A stretch of 64,000 bases of DNA, taken from Tuctoria greenei. Lineage: Eukaryota > Streptophyta > Magnoliopsida > Poales > Poaceae. A program made the position numbers and the translations under genes. Every line of letters begins with the position of its first letter. The first letter of the stretch is position 1. The stretch is taken from NCBI GenBank assembly GCA_036927565.1, contig JAYESD010000001.1:47428064-47492063 (forward strand), given 5' to 3'. The notes under the pieces were generated by a model, which ran no database searches, was not told the DNA's origin, and saw only the letters and a list, made by a program, of their open reading frames with translations. This document shows, piece by piece, positions 1 through 10,635 of this stretch.

Positions 1-1
1 A

Positions 2-963
2 GGAGTAGGAGGAGGCTGTTCAGCCTTGGCCATGCATCTACATATGGTCAGGTGGCCACAGAAGTTCCGGCCTCACCTGCCGGAGAAGTTCGACAGGACC
101 GTCAATCCTGTCGAATTTCTTCAGGTTTACTCCATTGCTATCTTAGCAGCTGGAGGAAATGAGGCCGTAATGGCCAATTATTTCCCAGTGGCTTTAACTG
201 GGACTGCCAGGTCCTGGTTTATGAGCCTTCCACCCAACTCCATCAACAGTTGGGAGGAGCTGTGCCGGTAGTTCACTGCCAACTTCGGGAGTTCATACAC
301 CCGACCAGGCACTGAACTGGACCTTTTTGCAGTCGTGCAAAAAGGGGGAGAATCCCTGCGATCATTCATCCAGAGGTTCTCTCAGGTACAAAATACTATC
401 CCTTCTATCTCCAGCGCTTCTGTCATTGTGGCATTCAGACAGGGTGTACGGGATAAGAAGATGTTGGAGAAACTGGCGATCAAGGAGATCACCAGTGTCA
501 CGGTACTCTTCAGTTTGGCTGACAAATGTGCCAGAGCTGTGGAGGGCCATGAGATGCACTCCAAATCAACCCCGGAGGATCACAAGAAATCTCCAAAGAA
601 GAAGCCGCTACCTCCGGGAGTGGAAAGAAGAAGAAGAAGACCAACGGCAAGAAGAAGCCGTCGGCCGGTGCATCCAATGTTGCAGCTTCTGTAGCTCCAG
701 GTGGCCGGGGGCCACGCCCCGAGAAGCAACCTAGACCATCTTCTGAAGACGGTGGCAGAACCAAGGTGTGGTGTCCAATTCACAAAACGGTCAGCCACAG
801 TTTGGAAGACTGCCGGGAGGTCCAAAACCTCGCTGAGCACTACAACAAGCGCCGGGAAGAAGCTCCTTTCCGACAGAGGGAAGGAAAACAAAAAGTCGAT
901 GAAGCTCCAGCTGAAGAGGAGTTAGGTTTTCAGGATCCCAAAAAGGTCCTAAAGGCTATCTAA
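2..963 (+). pseudogene. gag: gag of gypsy A (partial, broken)
   Basis: This is the capsid/nucleocapsid region of a Tat-type gypsy element; its N-terminus lies before the window. The capsid core (from about 50 to 560) matches the B gag at 19935-20996 almost residue for residue. The C-terminus has a knuckle-like Cys/His segment beginning CPIHK and ending EDCRE. The reading frame is broken by TAG at 269-271 (CAG in B), by a frameshift near 605-630 in the Lys/Arg-rich linker, and by TAA at 961-963, where B has a Tyr codon. No start codon is visible. Confidence 0.88.
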
Positions 964-1809
964 ACCTCCGTCGATGACGATTTCGACGTCTCCGACAATG
1001 AGCGTCGGAAGACCATGAACACCATTTTTGGTGGATCATGGGACATCACCTCCCGCCACGTCATCAAGACTATGTGTCGGGACATGGCTGCTGTAGCTCC
1101 TAAAGCCAAGGCGGAACCTCATCGGAAGTGGATGGACACAGCCATCACATTTGATGCTTCGGACTGCCCTCGAAGCATGGTTGGAGCAGGTCAACTACCT
1201 TTGATGGTATCTCCTACCATCCATAACATCCAGCTCAACCATGTCATGGTAGACGGAGGTTCGGGGCTTAACCTCATAAGCTTCGATGCTTTTACCAAGC
1301 TTCAGCTCCGACCTTCGGATCTCCACCCCTCCCGACCTTTCTCCGCAGTAGGTCCGAGAGCCATTACCCCACTCGGAGCTATTACTCTCCCCGTTACCTT
1401 CGGGACACAGGAGAAGTATTGCACCGAGAAGTTGGTCCTTGACGTTGCTCAGATCAACTTACCCTTCAATGCCATCTTGGGTAGGCCTGCCTTGTACAAA
1501 TTCATGGCAGCTGCTCATTATGGCTACCTGGTGTTAAAGATGCCAACACCAGTAGGCGTTCTCCGGATCCGCGGAGATCGTACTGCTGGAGTAACTGCTC
1601 TGGAAGAACTCCATGCACTTACCACGGCGCAAGAGGAGGACTCCAGGCAGGAGCAAGCTCCAAAACCCCCGAGCATTCGTCAACGAGGCTCGACATCTAC
1701 ACCTCATGTGCAGCCAAGCGGCGACGCCGACATTCCTGTCAAAGTCGTCCAATTCGGTTCTGATGCCGCTCAGACCACCCGTATATTGGGAGGATTGAAC
1801 GACAAATAG
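964..1809 (+). pseudogene. pro: Aspartic protease region of gypsy A pol
   Basis: It follows gag in the same frame after the TAA at 961-963, so gag and protease were one reading frame. The stretch from about 1015 is open for 264 codons. The retropepsin active-site segment is VDGGSGLNL (about 1250-1276), with DGG in place of the common DSG/DTG; F has the related IDGGASLNL. The downstream ILGRPALYKF motif is typical of Tat proteases. The frame closes with TAG at 1807-1809, immediately followed in frame by pol sequence. The same TAG occurs in copy C (63476-63478). Confidence 0.87.
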
Positions 1810-3609
1810 GAACTCGTGCTCATCGCTTTCCTCCGGGGCAATGTCGACGTGTTTGCCTGGCAACCTTCACAAATGCCTGGGATCCCCAGGGAAGTGATTG
1901 AGCACAATCTGAAGATCTACTCCGACGCCCGGCCTGTGCATCAGAAGCCTCGGAAAGCAATCTGTAGAGCGGCAGAACTTCATTCGACAAGAAGTGAAGA
2001 AGTTGCTCGAAGCTGGATTCATCCGAGAAGTCTTCCATCCAAAATGGCTGGCAAACCCAGTTGTTGTGCCTAAAGCCGGCGGGAAGCTTCGTATGTGTAT
2101 CGACTACACAACACTATATAAGGCATGTCCAGAAGATCCATTCCCACTACCTAGAATAGATCAGATAGTGGATTCCACCTCTGGGTGTGAATTACTGTGT
2201 TTCCTAGACGCATATTCTGGGTATCATCAAATCAGGATGTCTAGGGAAGATAATGAGCATACCTCTTTCATCACAGTAGATGGATTGTACTATTATACAG
2301 CCATGCCATTTGTTCTCAAGAATGCAGCTTCAACCTTTGTATGAGCTATGTACAAAACCTTTGAAGAACTCATTAGAGACATAGTGGAAGTGTACGTTGA
2401 TGACATCGTGGTCAAGGTCAAGAACAAGGAGTCACTCCTCGACACCTTGCAGGCTGTCTTCGATAAGCTGCGGGCCACCCGCACAAAACTAAACCCAGAC
2501 AAGTGTGTCTTCGGGGTTAGCTCCGGAAAACTTCTTGGTTTCCTGGTAAGTCACCGGGGCATAGAAGCTAATTCGGCGAAGATCAAGGCCATTGAAGACA
2601 TGTGGACACAGCCTGCATCAAAGATGTCCAAAAGCTAACTGGATGTCTAGCAGCCCTGAGCCAGTTCATTTCAAGACTAGCGGAACGGGCACTCCCCTTC
2701 TTCAAGTTATTGAGGAAGTCCGGACCATTCCAATGGTCTGAAGAAGCAGAAAAGGCATTCCAGGAGCTAAAACAGTTCCTCACCACCCTACCAACTCTGG
2801 TAGCTCCGAGCCCTGGTGAGCCTTTGCTGCTTTACATTTTAGCTACTGACGAAGTCGTCAGTATGGTCCTGGTCGCGGAGAGACCAGAACTACCCCATAC
2901 TCAGGGATCCAGACCCCTTCGGGAGGGTCCGGAGGTTCCTGAAAGCGAGTCTGGGTCCCAGCTCCCAGATTCGAATCCACAAGAAGCCACTTCAGAAGAC
3001 CAAGACTCCTCCGGGAGGATCCAGGTCGCTTCTGAAGAAGCTCCGAGTTCCTCCAGCCAGGACCCGGAGGTCCCCGAAGAAAATCCGGATCCCTCTGGAA
3101 GGATCTAGGTCAGTGGAGAGGAAGCTCCAGGCCCCTCCGGGAGGGTCCGGACCATTCAACGCCCAGTGTACTTCATCAGTGAAGTACTACATGATGCCAA
3201 GACTCGATACCTAGAGGTGCATAAGCTGCTCTATGCAGTTCTTATCGCCTCCAAGAAGCTTCGCCATTATTTCCAAGCTCACAAGATCTCGGTGGTGACT
3301 TCTTACCCACTTCGAGCAATCTTGCATAATCCCAATTCAACTGGGAATATTGCAAAAAGGGCAGCGGAATTGGCCAAATTTGATCTCGAATTCATTTCAA
3401 GGCAAGCAGTCAAGAGTCAAGCATTGGCGGACTTCATGGCGGAATGGACTTCTTCTCCATCAAACCCTGGGGGCCCCAGTAAGCAGAAGCCGGAACACGA
3501 AGCTCCGGTCTCCACCGAGCCTCATTGGACCCTTTACTTCGACGGCTCCATGCAAAAGCAGGGGGTAGAGCTGGAATCCTTCTCCTCGCACCAATCGGGG
3601 AGAAGGTGA
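1810..3609 (+). pseudogene. pol: Reverse transcriptase and RNase H of gypsy A (broken)
   Basis: The RT finger and palm motifs are readable: the KWLANPVVVPK region (about 2041), FLDAYSGYHQI (about 2201) and the catalytic YVDD (about 2395). RNase H follows from about 2830. Between its first strand (LLLYILATDE) and the PVYFISEVLHD segment lies an insert of about 100 residues of degenerate Pro/Ser/Gly/Glu repeats (about 2880-3155). Damage: a frameshift near 1957, TGA at 2342-2344, a frameshift near 2600-2638 and TAG at 3106-3108. A further frameshift near 3560 separates this part from the second RNase H. Copy C reads through several of these positions and supports the reconstructed order. Confidence 0.88.
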
Positions 3610-5352
3610 AATACATGGTACACCTTGACTTCAAGGCGACCAACAACATGGCGGAGTACAAAGCACTCATCTACGGACTAAAGATGGCACTGTCATACGG
3701 TGTCAAGCAACTGCTGGTCAAGGGAGATTCACAGCTCATCATTAAGCAAGTGAACGGTGAATGCTCCTGCAACAATCTCCAGCTAGCTGCTTACCTCCTT
3801 GAAGTCCAGAGGCTTCAGAAGGACTTTGAAGTCCTAGATCTCCACCATGTCTAGCGTGCCCACAACGCTGAAGCCGACGAACTCTCAACGAAAGCGTCAA
3901 CTGGAGCTCCAGCTCCTGACGGAAATTTTGTCCGGAGGTTATCAAAACCCACAGCTCAGCCTGCCGAACTGAGCGAAGGGGGCGAGATCAGCATCCCGAA
4001 GCTGACGATCCCGATGGCTCTGTTACCATGGCAGCCATCAAGGGTCGTAGGTGCTGCCGGAAGCTCCGGGCAACCCAGCACGCAAGACTCAAATGCTCAA
4101 GTTAGTTCCGATGCATGGATCTCGGAGATCCGGAACTACTTGAAAGACAACATCCTTCCTGACGATGATGTATTCGCTGACCAGGTAGTCAGATTGGCTA
4201 AAAGATACAAGTTGGTAGAAGGGGATCTCTACCGGCGTGGTTCCAATGGCATCCTAATGCGGTGCATCACAAGGGAAGAAGGCTGCGAGCTCCTCGCAGA
4301 AATCCATGGAGGTGAGTGTGGGAACCACGCGTCTTCCCGCACGCTGGTTGGTAAAGCCTTTCGGCATGGCTTCTACTGGCCTACAGCACTCTAGGATGCA
4401 ACTGAGCTGGTGAAGAAATGCGAAGCATGTCAATTTCATGCAAAGCAAATTCACACACCGGCTCAGCCCTTACAAATGATACCTCCTACATGGCCCTTCG
4501 CTGTGTGGGGGATGGACATCTTGGGACCTTTCCCAAGAGCCGTCGGAGGTTACAAGTTCCTGTACGTCGCTATTGACAAGTTCACCAAGTGGCCGGAAGC
4601 AACTCCAGTTGTGACAATCAACAAGCAATCTGCTATCAACTTTTTGCAGTCCATTGTATGCAGATTTGGAGTCCCAAACAAAATCATCACTGATAATGGG
4701 ACCCAATTCACAAGCACTGCATTTCAAGGATATTGCGAAGACCTCGACATTCAAGTTTGCTACGCCTCCGTAGCACACCCTGCAAGCAATGGCCAAGCCG
4801 AGAGAGCAAATGCTGAAATCCTTAAAGGACTCAAAACGCGCACCTATGAGCGCTTGAAAAAACATGGAGCCAACTGGATTGAAGAGCTTCCGCCCACTTT
4901 ATGGGCCAACAGGACAACTCCAAACCAGTCAACTGGAGAGACACACTTCTTCCTGGTGTATGGAGCTGAGGCAATCCTTCCTCCAGAAATCACTTTCGGG
5001 TCACTCCGGGTCCCGACCTTCGACGAAGCCACGCAGGACCAGCTCCGCTGTGAAGACCTAGACCTCCTTGAGGAGGGAAGGTGCTAAGCAGCTGTTCGGA
5101 ATGCCCCGATACCGCCAAGCCCTTCGGCGCTATCATCAGCGGCATGTACACCACCGACAGCTCGAGGAAGGCGATCTGGTGCTACGGAGAATACAATCCA
5201 GAGAAGGGTTAAACAAACTCTCCCCCAGCTGGGAGGGACCCTTCCGAGTGATTAAAGTATCCCGTCCCGGAAGCGTTCGCTTGGCTACCGAGGATGGGAC
5301 ACCTCTCCCAAATCCTTGGAACATTGAGCACCTCCGTAAGTTCTACACTTAA
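3525..5352 (+). pseudogene. int: Second RNase H-like domain and integrase of gypsy A (broken)
   Basis: The second RNase H begins HWTLYFDGS and continues with NNMAEYKALIYGL and VKGDSQLII. This duplicated domain is the hallmark of Tat elements. The integrase has a His-Cys zinc domain (HGGECGNH ... KKCEACQFH, about 4300-4435), the core with WGMDILGPF (about 4507), ITDNGTQF (about 4686) and SNGQAERANAE (about 4788), and a GPF/Y-type C-terminus (SWEGPFRVI, about 5230). No chromodomain follows. Stops occur at 3852-3854 (TAG), 4392-4394 (TAG) and 5085-5087 (TAA). A one-base insertion near 5107 shifts the C-terminus. The pol frame ends at 5350-5352. Confidence 0.88.
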
Positions 5353-6668
5353 TATCACAGAGGTGAGTCTGTAGTAACTTGAGGTGTATGTTATAGAGTC
5401 ATTGTACAGAGTCGGGTAGTTCCTCCAGGAGAACAGCCGGACCTTTCCCGGAAGGTCTGCAAAGTTCATGCAACACTTGTCACAGTCTCAGGACTAAAAG
5501 TGTGGCTAGCTACCCTGGGTCAAACGAGAAATAAAACACACTTAGCCTGGTTCCGTACCCTAAGAGTGTACTTGTTTCCCCTGTACCCTGGACCTATAAT
5601 GAAATACATCTTCATATGAAACAGACTCCACGTGCATTTATTTTGTACAGGCTCAACTTTTTTTATTTTTCTCTTTCTTGTCTATAACAAAGACGTGCAA
5701 TTCTTAAGAAATTTTAGTTCGACCGGTTCATATACGATTCCAGTAGTATTGTCGATTCTTTTGGATTCAAGTATTGTTCATGGCCCACTCGCCTAAATGG
5801 TGCCAAGCCAATCTAGGGTCGGAGTGTGCTATCGACTTAGCCTGGTCAAGCACCCTAAGTACGCCACTCTACCTACACCCCGGCAGGCCGAAGTAAGGCG
5901 GGTCCAAGTACAATTGGATCTGGAAGAAAAAGACAACGCATTCGGTTGTATTTAGAATCACGTTTGACCTAAAATTTTCTCGAGAGTCGCAAGCCGCGAC
6001 GAAGTTATAGGCAAGAAACGAATTTTACTATTTTTCTTGGCTTCAGTATGCAGGAAAAATAAAAAATCTACGTTGATGGAGAAAAGCCGGAGCTAACAAA
6101 GCTTCGACTCCCCTAGGTGGCTTGTAATCGATGTTAAACATTGAAAACGAGCATCATCGGAGCAACCAAGCTCCGGTAGAACTAGGGGGGCCAGCCGTCG
6201 ATGCTAAATAAAAGATGGTGAGAAGACCCCACAAGTGGAGTCTGCTGCCGACAAGCTACGCGTTGGCAAAGGTCACTGCCGGAGCCACTAAGCTCCGACA
6301 CCCCGAAGGTCTAACTATCGATGCTCTACGCGTTGATAGGGACTATTGCTGGAGCTACTAAGCTCCGACGGTAGTCAATGCAGGAGCTTCTAAGCTCCGG
6401 CAACCTCAGGGGGCCTTCACTATCGAAGACTTCGGACCTTTACTCTACAAGTTCGAAGCAAATGAGTCTTCAACAAAACACAATATCCTCTTGGTACATG
6501 TTCACAATCAAATTGTGTACATCTACTAGGGGGCAAAGTGAAGACAAAAGTGTTGAAGACAAAAAGTGAAATACACAAAAATTTGGGGATTTCATTCATC
6601 TAGAGACAAGGGATTACAAAATTGAGGAAGAAGAAGAGAGAATACAAGTGGGAACTACAGAGATGGTC
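5353..6668. other. Noncoding block between the converging pol and aORF of gypsy A
   Basis: No coding sequence is visible. The block is shared with copy C (59266-60560, inverted), so it belongs to the element. It contains two related segments, 5542-5580 and 5836-5880, each with AGCCTGG followed by ACCCTAAG, and then a run of short hairpin-forming repeats (see 6070-6415). At its right end it contains the 3' untranslated region of the antisense ORF, which lies on the other strand and ends at 6669. Confidence 0.75.
6070..6415. repeat. Array of imperfect palindromes with CGGAGC/GCTCCG arms (element A)
   Basis: At least five copies of an inverted-repeat motif occur, such as GGAGCTTCTAAGCTCC and CGGAGCAACCAAGCTCCG. 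The arms are six or seven bases (CGGAGC and GCTCCG) around a loop of 4-6 bases. Between them recurs the phrase ATCGATG with CTA or GTT nearby, so the larger unit is about 60-70 bp. The array lies between the 3' ends of pol and the antisense ORF. Copy C carries the same array at about 59540-59830. Confidence 0.75.
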
Positions 6669-9600
6669 CTAGACCCTATGGAAGAATTGGGCGACCTTCT
6701 GGGCAACCTCCGACACGTTCGCTCGGGCAGCTTCACCTTCTCCTTCAACGCGACCTTCAAGCACTGGGTCCAGAGGAAATTGGGAGTTCCGGCTAGTGTA
6801 GCACGTCAGCACATATTCTGCGACGTTCTTCGCCAGGGTTTGCCCCTCAACCTCCAATTGGTCCACGATGATGTCGCCCACCTTGGAGAGTTTGCTACCT
6901 GCCGAGCTCAACACCTGCAACGCTAGGTCCGGCTCCGGCTCCGGATCATCCGGATGCACGGGACTGAAGCCCATCAGCGTCAGCGCGTCATTGGCCTTGC
7001 CCAGGAACTCCCAAATCTGTAGGGAGTCCGCAGTCCTCAAGCCCTTCAGTTCCTCCAGGGACCTTTTGGCCGCCACCAGTTCAGAATTCTCGCGGGCGAG
7101 GCGCTCAACCTCTTTGGCATTTTGCTAGATCTTTTCCGCAACCCGCTTCTCGAGTTTTTCGAGCTCCTCCTCCCGGAGGTGGATCTTGTTCTGGCGGTCA
7201 ACCAGGTCCTTCTCCCTGCCCCTCACTTTCTTCTCCCTGGCAGCAAGGGCACACTCTTGCTCATAGAGTTCCTGCCCTTGCACCCAGGCCTTCTCCTCCT
7301 CCTCAGTGCAGCGCTCTTCCAATTTCTTGGCGCGCTCCTCGAGGCCCTTGTCAGCCAGAGCCACCTTCTCGGTGAGCTCCTCCTCCCTCCTCAGGACGTC
7401 ATCCCGCAGCTCTAGGAGTTTCTGCTCTTCATCTTCGAGTCGTTTCTCCCTCTCCTCAAATGCCTCCCGGCGCTTGATGAGTGTTAATAGCCTCAAGCCT
7501 TTCTTGGCGTTCATCGGCCGCACTGTTAGCTACTTTGGTCTGCTCGTAAATCTCCCGAGATTGAGCGTCGAGGGAACGAGTCATACTCTCACTGTCATCC
7601 AATAATTTTCCCCAGTATTCCAGGCGGACCTTCTCCCTCTTGATCCACTCTTTGTCATCTGGTAGCCTCGACTGCGCCAGCTTGGTCTCGAAGTAGAGCC
7701 GGTTACGCCACCGCCTAAGGGTTTGGCGCTCCTCTTCAAGAGTCGTGCTGTCGTGGAAGAAGTCCAGTTGAACTTGATGCAGACTGGAACAGGCGTTGTC
7801 AATAGACAATGACAACGGGATAGGTTCCGGACCTGCTGGGGTCTCCTCCGCTGGTTCCAGCGGGTTTTCAGATACAAAAATTGGGTCCCACTCCACAAGA
7901 GTGGTCCCCTAAGTCTCCATGGCACTAGGGCCGTCCTTCGGGATGGCCTCAGTCGCCATCGAGGAAGGCCCCGCCGCCAGGTCTTCATTTGCCCCCTCGG
8001 GCAGGGGGCCAGCAACTTCACCAGGGCACTCCGACTCAGCCGCGAGTACCTCCGACGTCGTCACTTCCGGAGCAGGGGCCGCTTCTGGCTCCGGCCTGAG
8101 AACCTCCTCAACTAGGGGCTCGAGCGCTGACGCCTCTGCAACAACCGGCATGGGAGCCGGAAGATCTTCATCATCAAACGGCCCTGCGGCAGGAGCTCCA
8201 ACAACGACCGGCTCTACTGCCGGTGCTTCTGAGGTAGCCGGCCCAACCGCCGGGACTTCCTCAACATCCGGCGCGTACGCCGGGACATCAATCACCTCCG
8301 GCTCAACCGCCGGAGCTTCGACAATTTCTGGCTCTGGCGCCAGAATTACTGCTTCCTCCGACTCAACGGCCGGAGCTTCCATCATCTCAGCACCAGGACC
8401 CGGAGCTTCAACCTCCGGGACAGGTGCCGCTGGCGCATCTTCTCTCCCGCGGTCCGGCGCTACCACGCGAGTCTCTAGGGATGAGTCGAGGTCCATGACC
8501 ACGACAGCTGGCGCCGGAGCGGTCGCAGCTTCAGCCACCACTTGGGGAGGCACCGAGAAAGGAGCAGAAGCCCCCGCCCTCACAGCTTCAGCTGCTGTGG
8601 CTGAGGGTGGAGCCTCACTCCTCTTCTTGGGAACGCTGCAGATGATGGATGAAGGAACTTAAAAAATAGTTACTACATCTAAACAACTGTCCAAGGTAAA
8701 GATTAAAAATTACCTTGGTAGGCTTCCGCACCAGCTTGCGCGGAACCTCTTTCCCGGGCATTCCGGGCTGGTCAGAGCCGGCGTGGAAGCTCCGGAAGGC
8801 CCCCCAGAACTCGTTGCAGCCACGGTCGTTTCCCTAGTTGAGGCCCCCCTTGATCGGGAAGAACCTCCGGACCTAGAGGCCTCAAATGGCCCTGGTGCTC
8901 GAGTCGCATGCCCGGAGCTAGCACCCTGGGAGGACCCCACTGCGGGTACAGTCGCCGCGGTTGCAGAAGACCTCCCCCTCCAGGGAGAAGGAGCTGATGC
9001 AGAGGTGGCAGGCCTGACGGACCTTCCGTCGGCGTGCTGCAGCTTCCTCTTTCGGCTCAAGGGTTCATCCGCCAACTCCTTGCCCTTGCCGACGACCTCA
9101 ACCCTTGGCTTCGGGGCAGGGTCGGAACAACCTTCGGAAACCCCAGGGATCGCCACCCTGGAGATCGATCTTCTCTCGACGACACCGAGGTCATCAAGCA
9201 CGGGCATCTTCTGCCGGAGCTCCCTATTGAACTCTACTTCCACGTTCAGAGGAAGAAAAGCTGATGGCGGAGTCAAGTCGTCACCCTCGACGTCGATGTT
9301 GTGCTGGAACTTCTTGAGGTGGAACTCCAAGGTTGTCCCCACCATGTTGGACTTCAGCCCGGTCTCGACCCGGTCGTCGTCCATCACGCTGTTGAGGGCC
9401 CAAGCGAGTTTTTCTCTCCTCTTTAGCGGTCCCCACCTGTTGACCAGGAAGTTACAAAACACCGCCTGATGGGTTAATCCTCCCTCCACGCACTGGCGGA
9501 TCTTGGTCAGAGCAGGGTTGAAGGCGTCCGCCAGCACCGGAGCTTCACTCCAGATCATCGTGTCAATGTTGGGGAGGCCTTCGGGCAGCTCCAGCCTCTT

Positions 9601-10100
9601 GTGCTCCTCCACCTGGATGACTATCCAGTCCTTCTTCCAGTCATCCCACTTCCCAGAGGGAAACGACCGGAGGTACTTGAATGGGCATTTCTTGCGCTTC
9701 ACGAAGTAATAGAAGCCAAGGTACTCATTGCTCCTGCCGGTGGTATGGATGGTGAAGAAGGTTCGGAAGAGTTCAATGCAGGCGGGGATGCCCACCCACA
9801 TCTCACAGAAGTGGACAAAGATAGACACAAGGAGAATGGAGTGAGGGGTCCAAGGTGGTATAGCTACAGACCATAAAAGTCTAGCAGCATCAAGAAAAAG
9901 GAGGAAAAAGGTGGGATCAACCCCACCATGGCGTACGAAGAAAAGTACACCATTTCGCCGATGTGCTCCTTCTTAAACGGGATCTCTCCCACGGCGCGGA
10001 CCATGCGGTTGAAGAAGTCCGAGGACCATCCCATGAGGGTCCGGACCTTCTTCAGGTCGCCGTCGGTCTTCAAATGACTCTCGCGGAGACCCAACTCCAT
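6669..10100 (-). pseudogene. Spliced antisense ORF (Transposase_28-type, PF04195-like) of gypsy A
   Basis: This gene runs opposite to gag-pol. Exon 1 starts at an ATG at 10100 (MELGLRESHL) and carries the globular domain seen in many grass gypsy antisense ORFs (HFCEMWVGIP, FYYFVKRKK). The predicted 78-nt intron is 8636-8713, with GTAATT at the donor and CTGCAG at the acceptor. Exon 2 encodes an Ala/Pro/Glu/Val repeat region and then a long charged coiled coil. The C-terminus, near AEYVLTCY, is conserved in C and F. Lesions: TAG at 9864-9866, a two-base insertion near 9835-9850, TAG at 7909-7911, a frameshift near 7480 and TAG at 7125-7127. The last is shared with C. The cellular role of this protein class is unknown. 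The frame call is secure; the function is not. Confidence 0.8.
8636..8713 (-). other. Predicted intron of the antisense ORF in gypsy A (78 nt)
   Basis: Read on the - strand, the donor is AAG/GTAATTTTT and the acceptor is CATCTGCAG/CG. Frame is restored across the junction (phase 2), giving a basic VPKKR segment at the start of exon 2. Copy C has the same sites and the same length at 57217-57294. Unspliced, the frame stops at once. Confidence 0.7.
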
Positions 10101-10635
10101 CGCGGCACAACAAGGCAAAAGAGGAAAGGCGAAGCACAAGTTGGGAGTTTGAGCACAAGATCAGATGAAAGGCGTAAAGAACTCCAGACGGTGCGCGCTT
10201 TCCGTCATAAGTAAGACCTTGCAACGCTTGGATGGAAACCGCAAGGAAGTCGAAGATACCACTCAAAAATTCCACCCAGCCGATGACAAGAGGGCCCGGG
10301 ACCACCCCGACGATCAAGTCGAGGTTCTTACCCAGGCGAACGGTTGTCATCATGAGGCGGGAAGCCCGAAGGAGGCGGCCTGACAAGGCGCGCGGAACCG
10401 ATACGGTTTTCGTATTGGGAACCGGCGACCTTCAATTGCGTGAGATCCGCACGCCAAAGATCTCATCTGCCGCACGCGGGATACGCCACACGGCGAGGAT
10501 TTAACTCCAAACCATCGCCAACGGCACATCCGAAGACCTTTGAAGACTCAGTTCAAAAGTCACAAGGATGGACCCACCTCCGGCGGAATGACTTCACCCA
10601 AGGGGTCTTCCCCAGAGGTGGGCCCAGGGGGCCAC
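10101..10635. other. Noncoding segment between antisense ORF start and 3' LTR of gypsy A
   Basis: This is the 5' leader and probable promoter region of the antisense ORF. The same segment precedes the C copy (55301-55834). I see no clear TATA box in it on the - strand. It ends in a polypurine tract with GGGCCCAGGGGGCCAC (about 10619-10635) next to the LTR, as expected for plus-strand priming of A. Confidence 0.6.

Noticed and set aside
7919..8662. 247-codon frame on + opposite the antisense ORF exon 2
   Set aside because: It is a shadow of the GC-rich Ala/Pro/Glu repeats of the real frame on -, being Ser/Gly/Ala-rich. A similar shadow exists in C.
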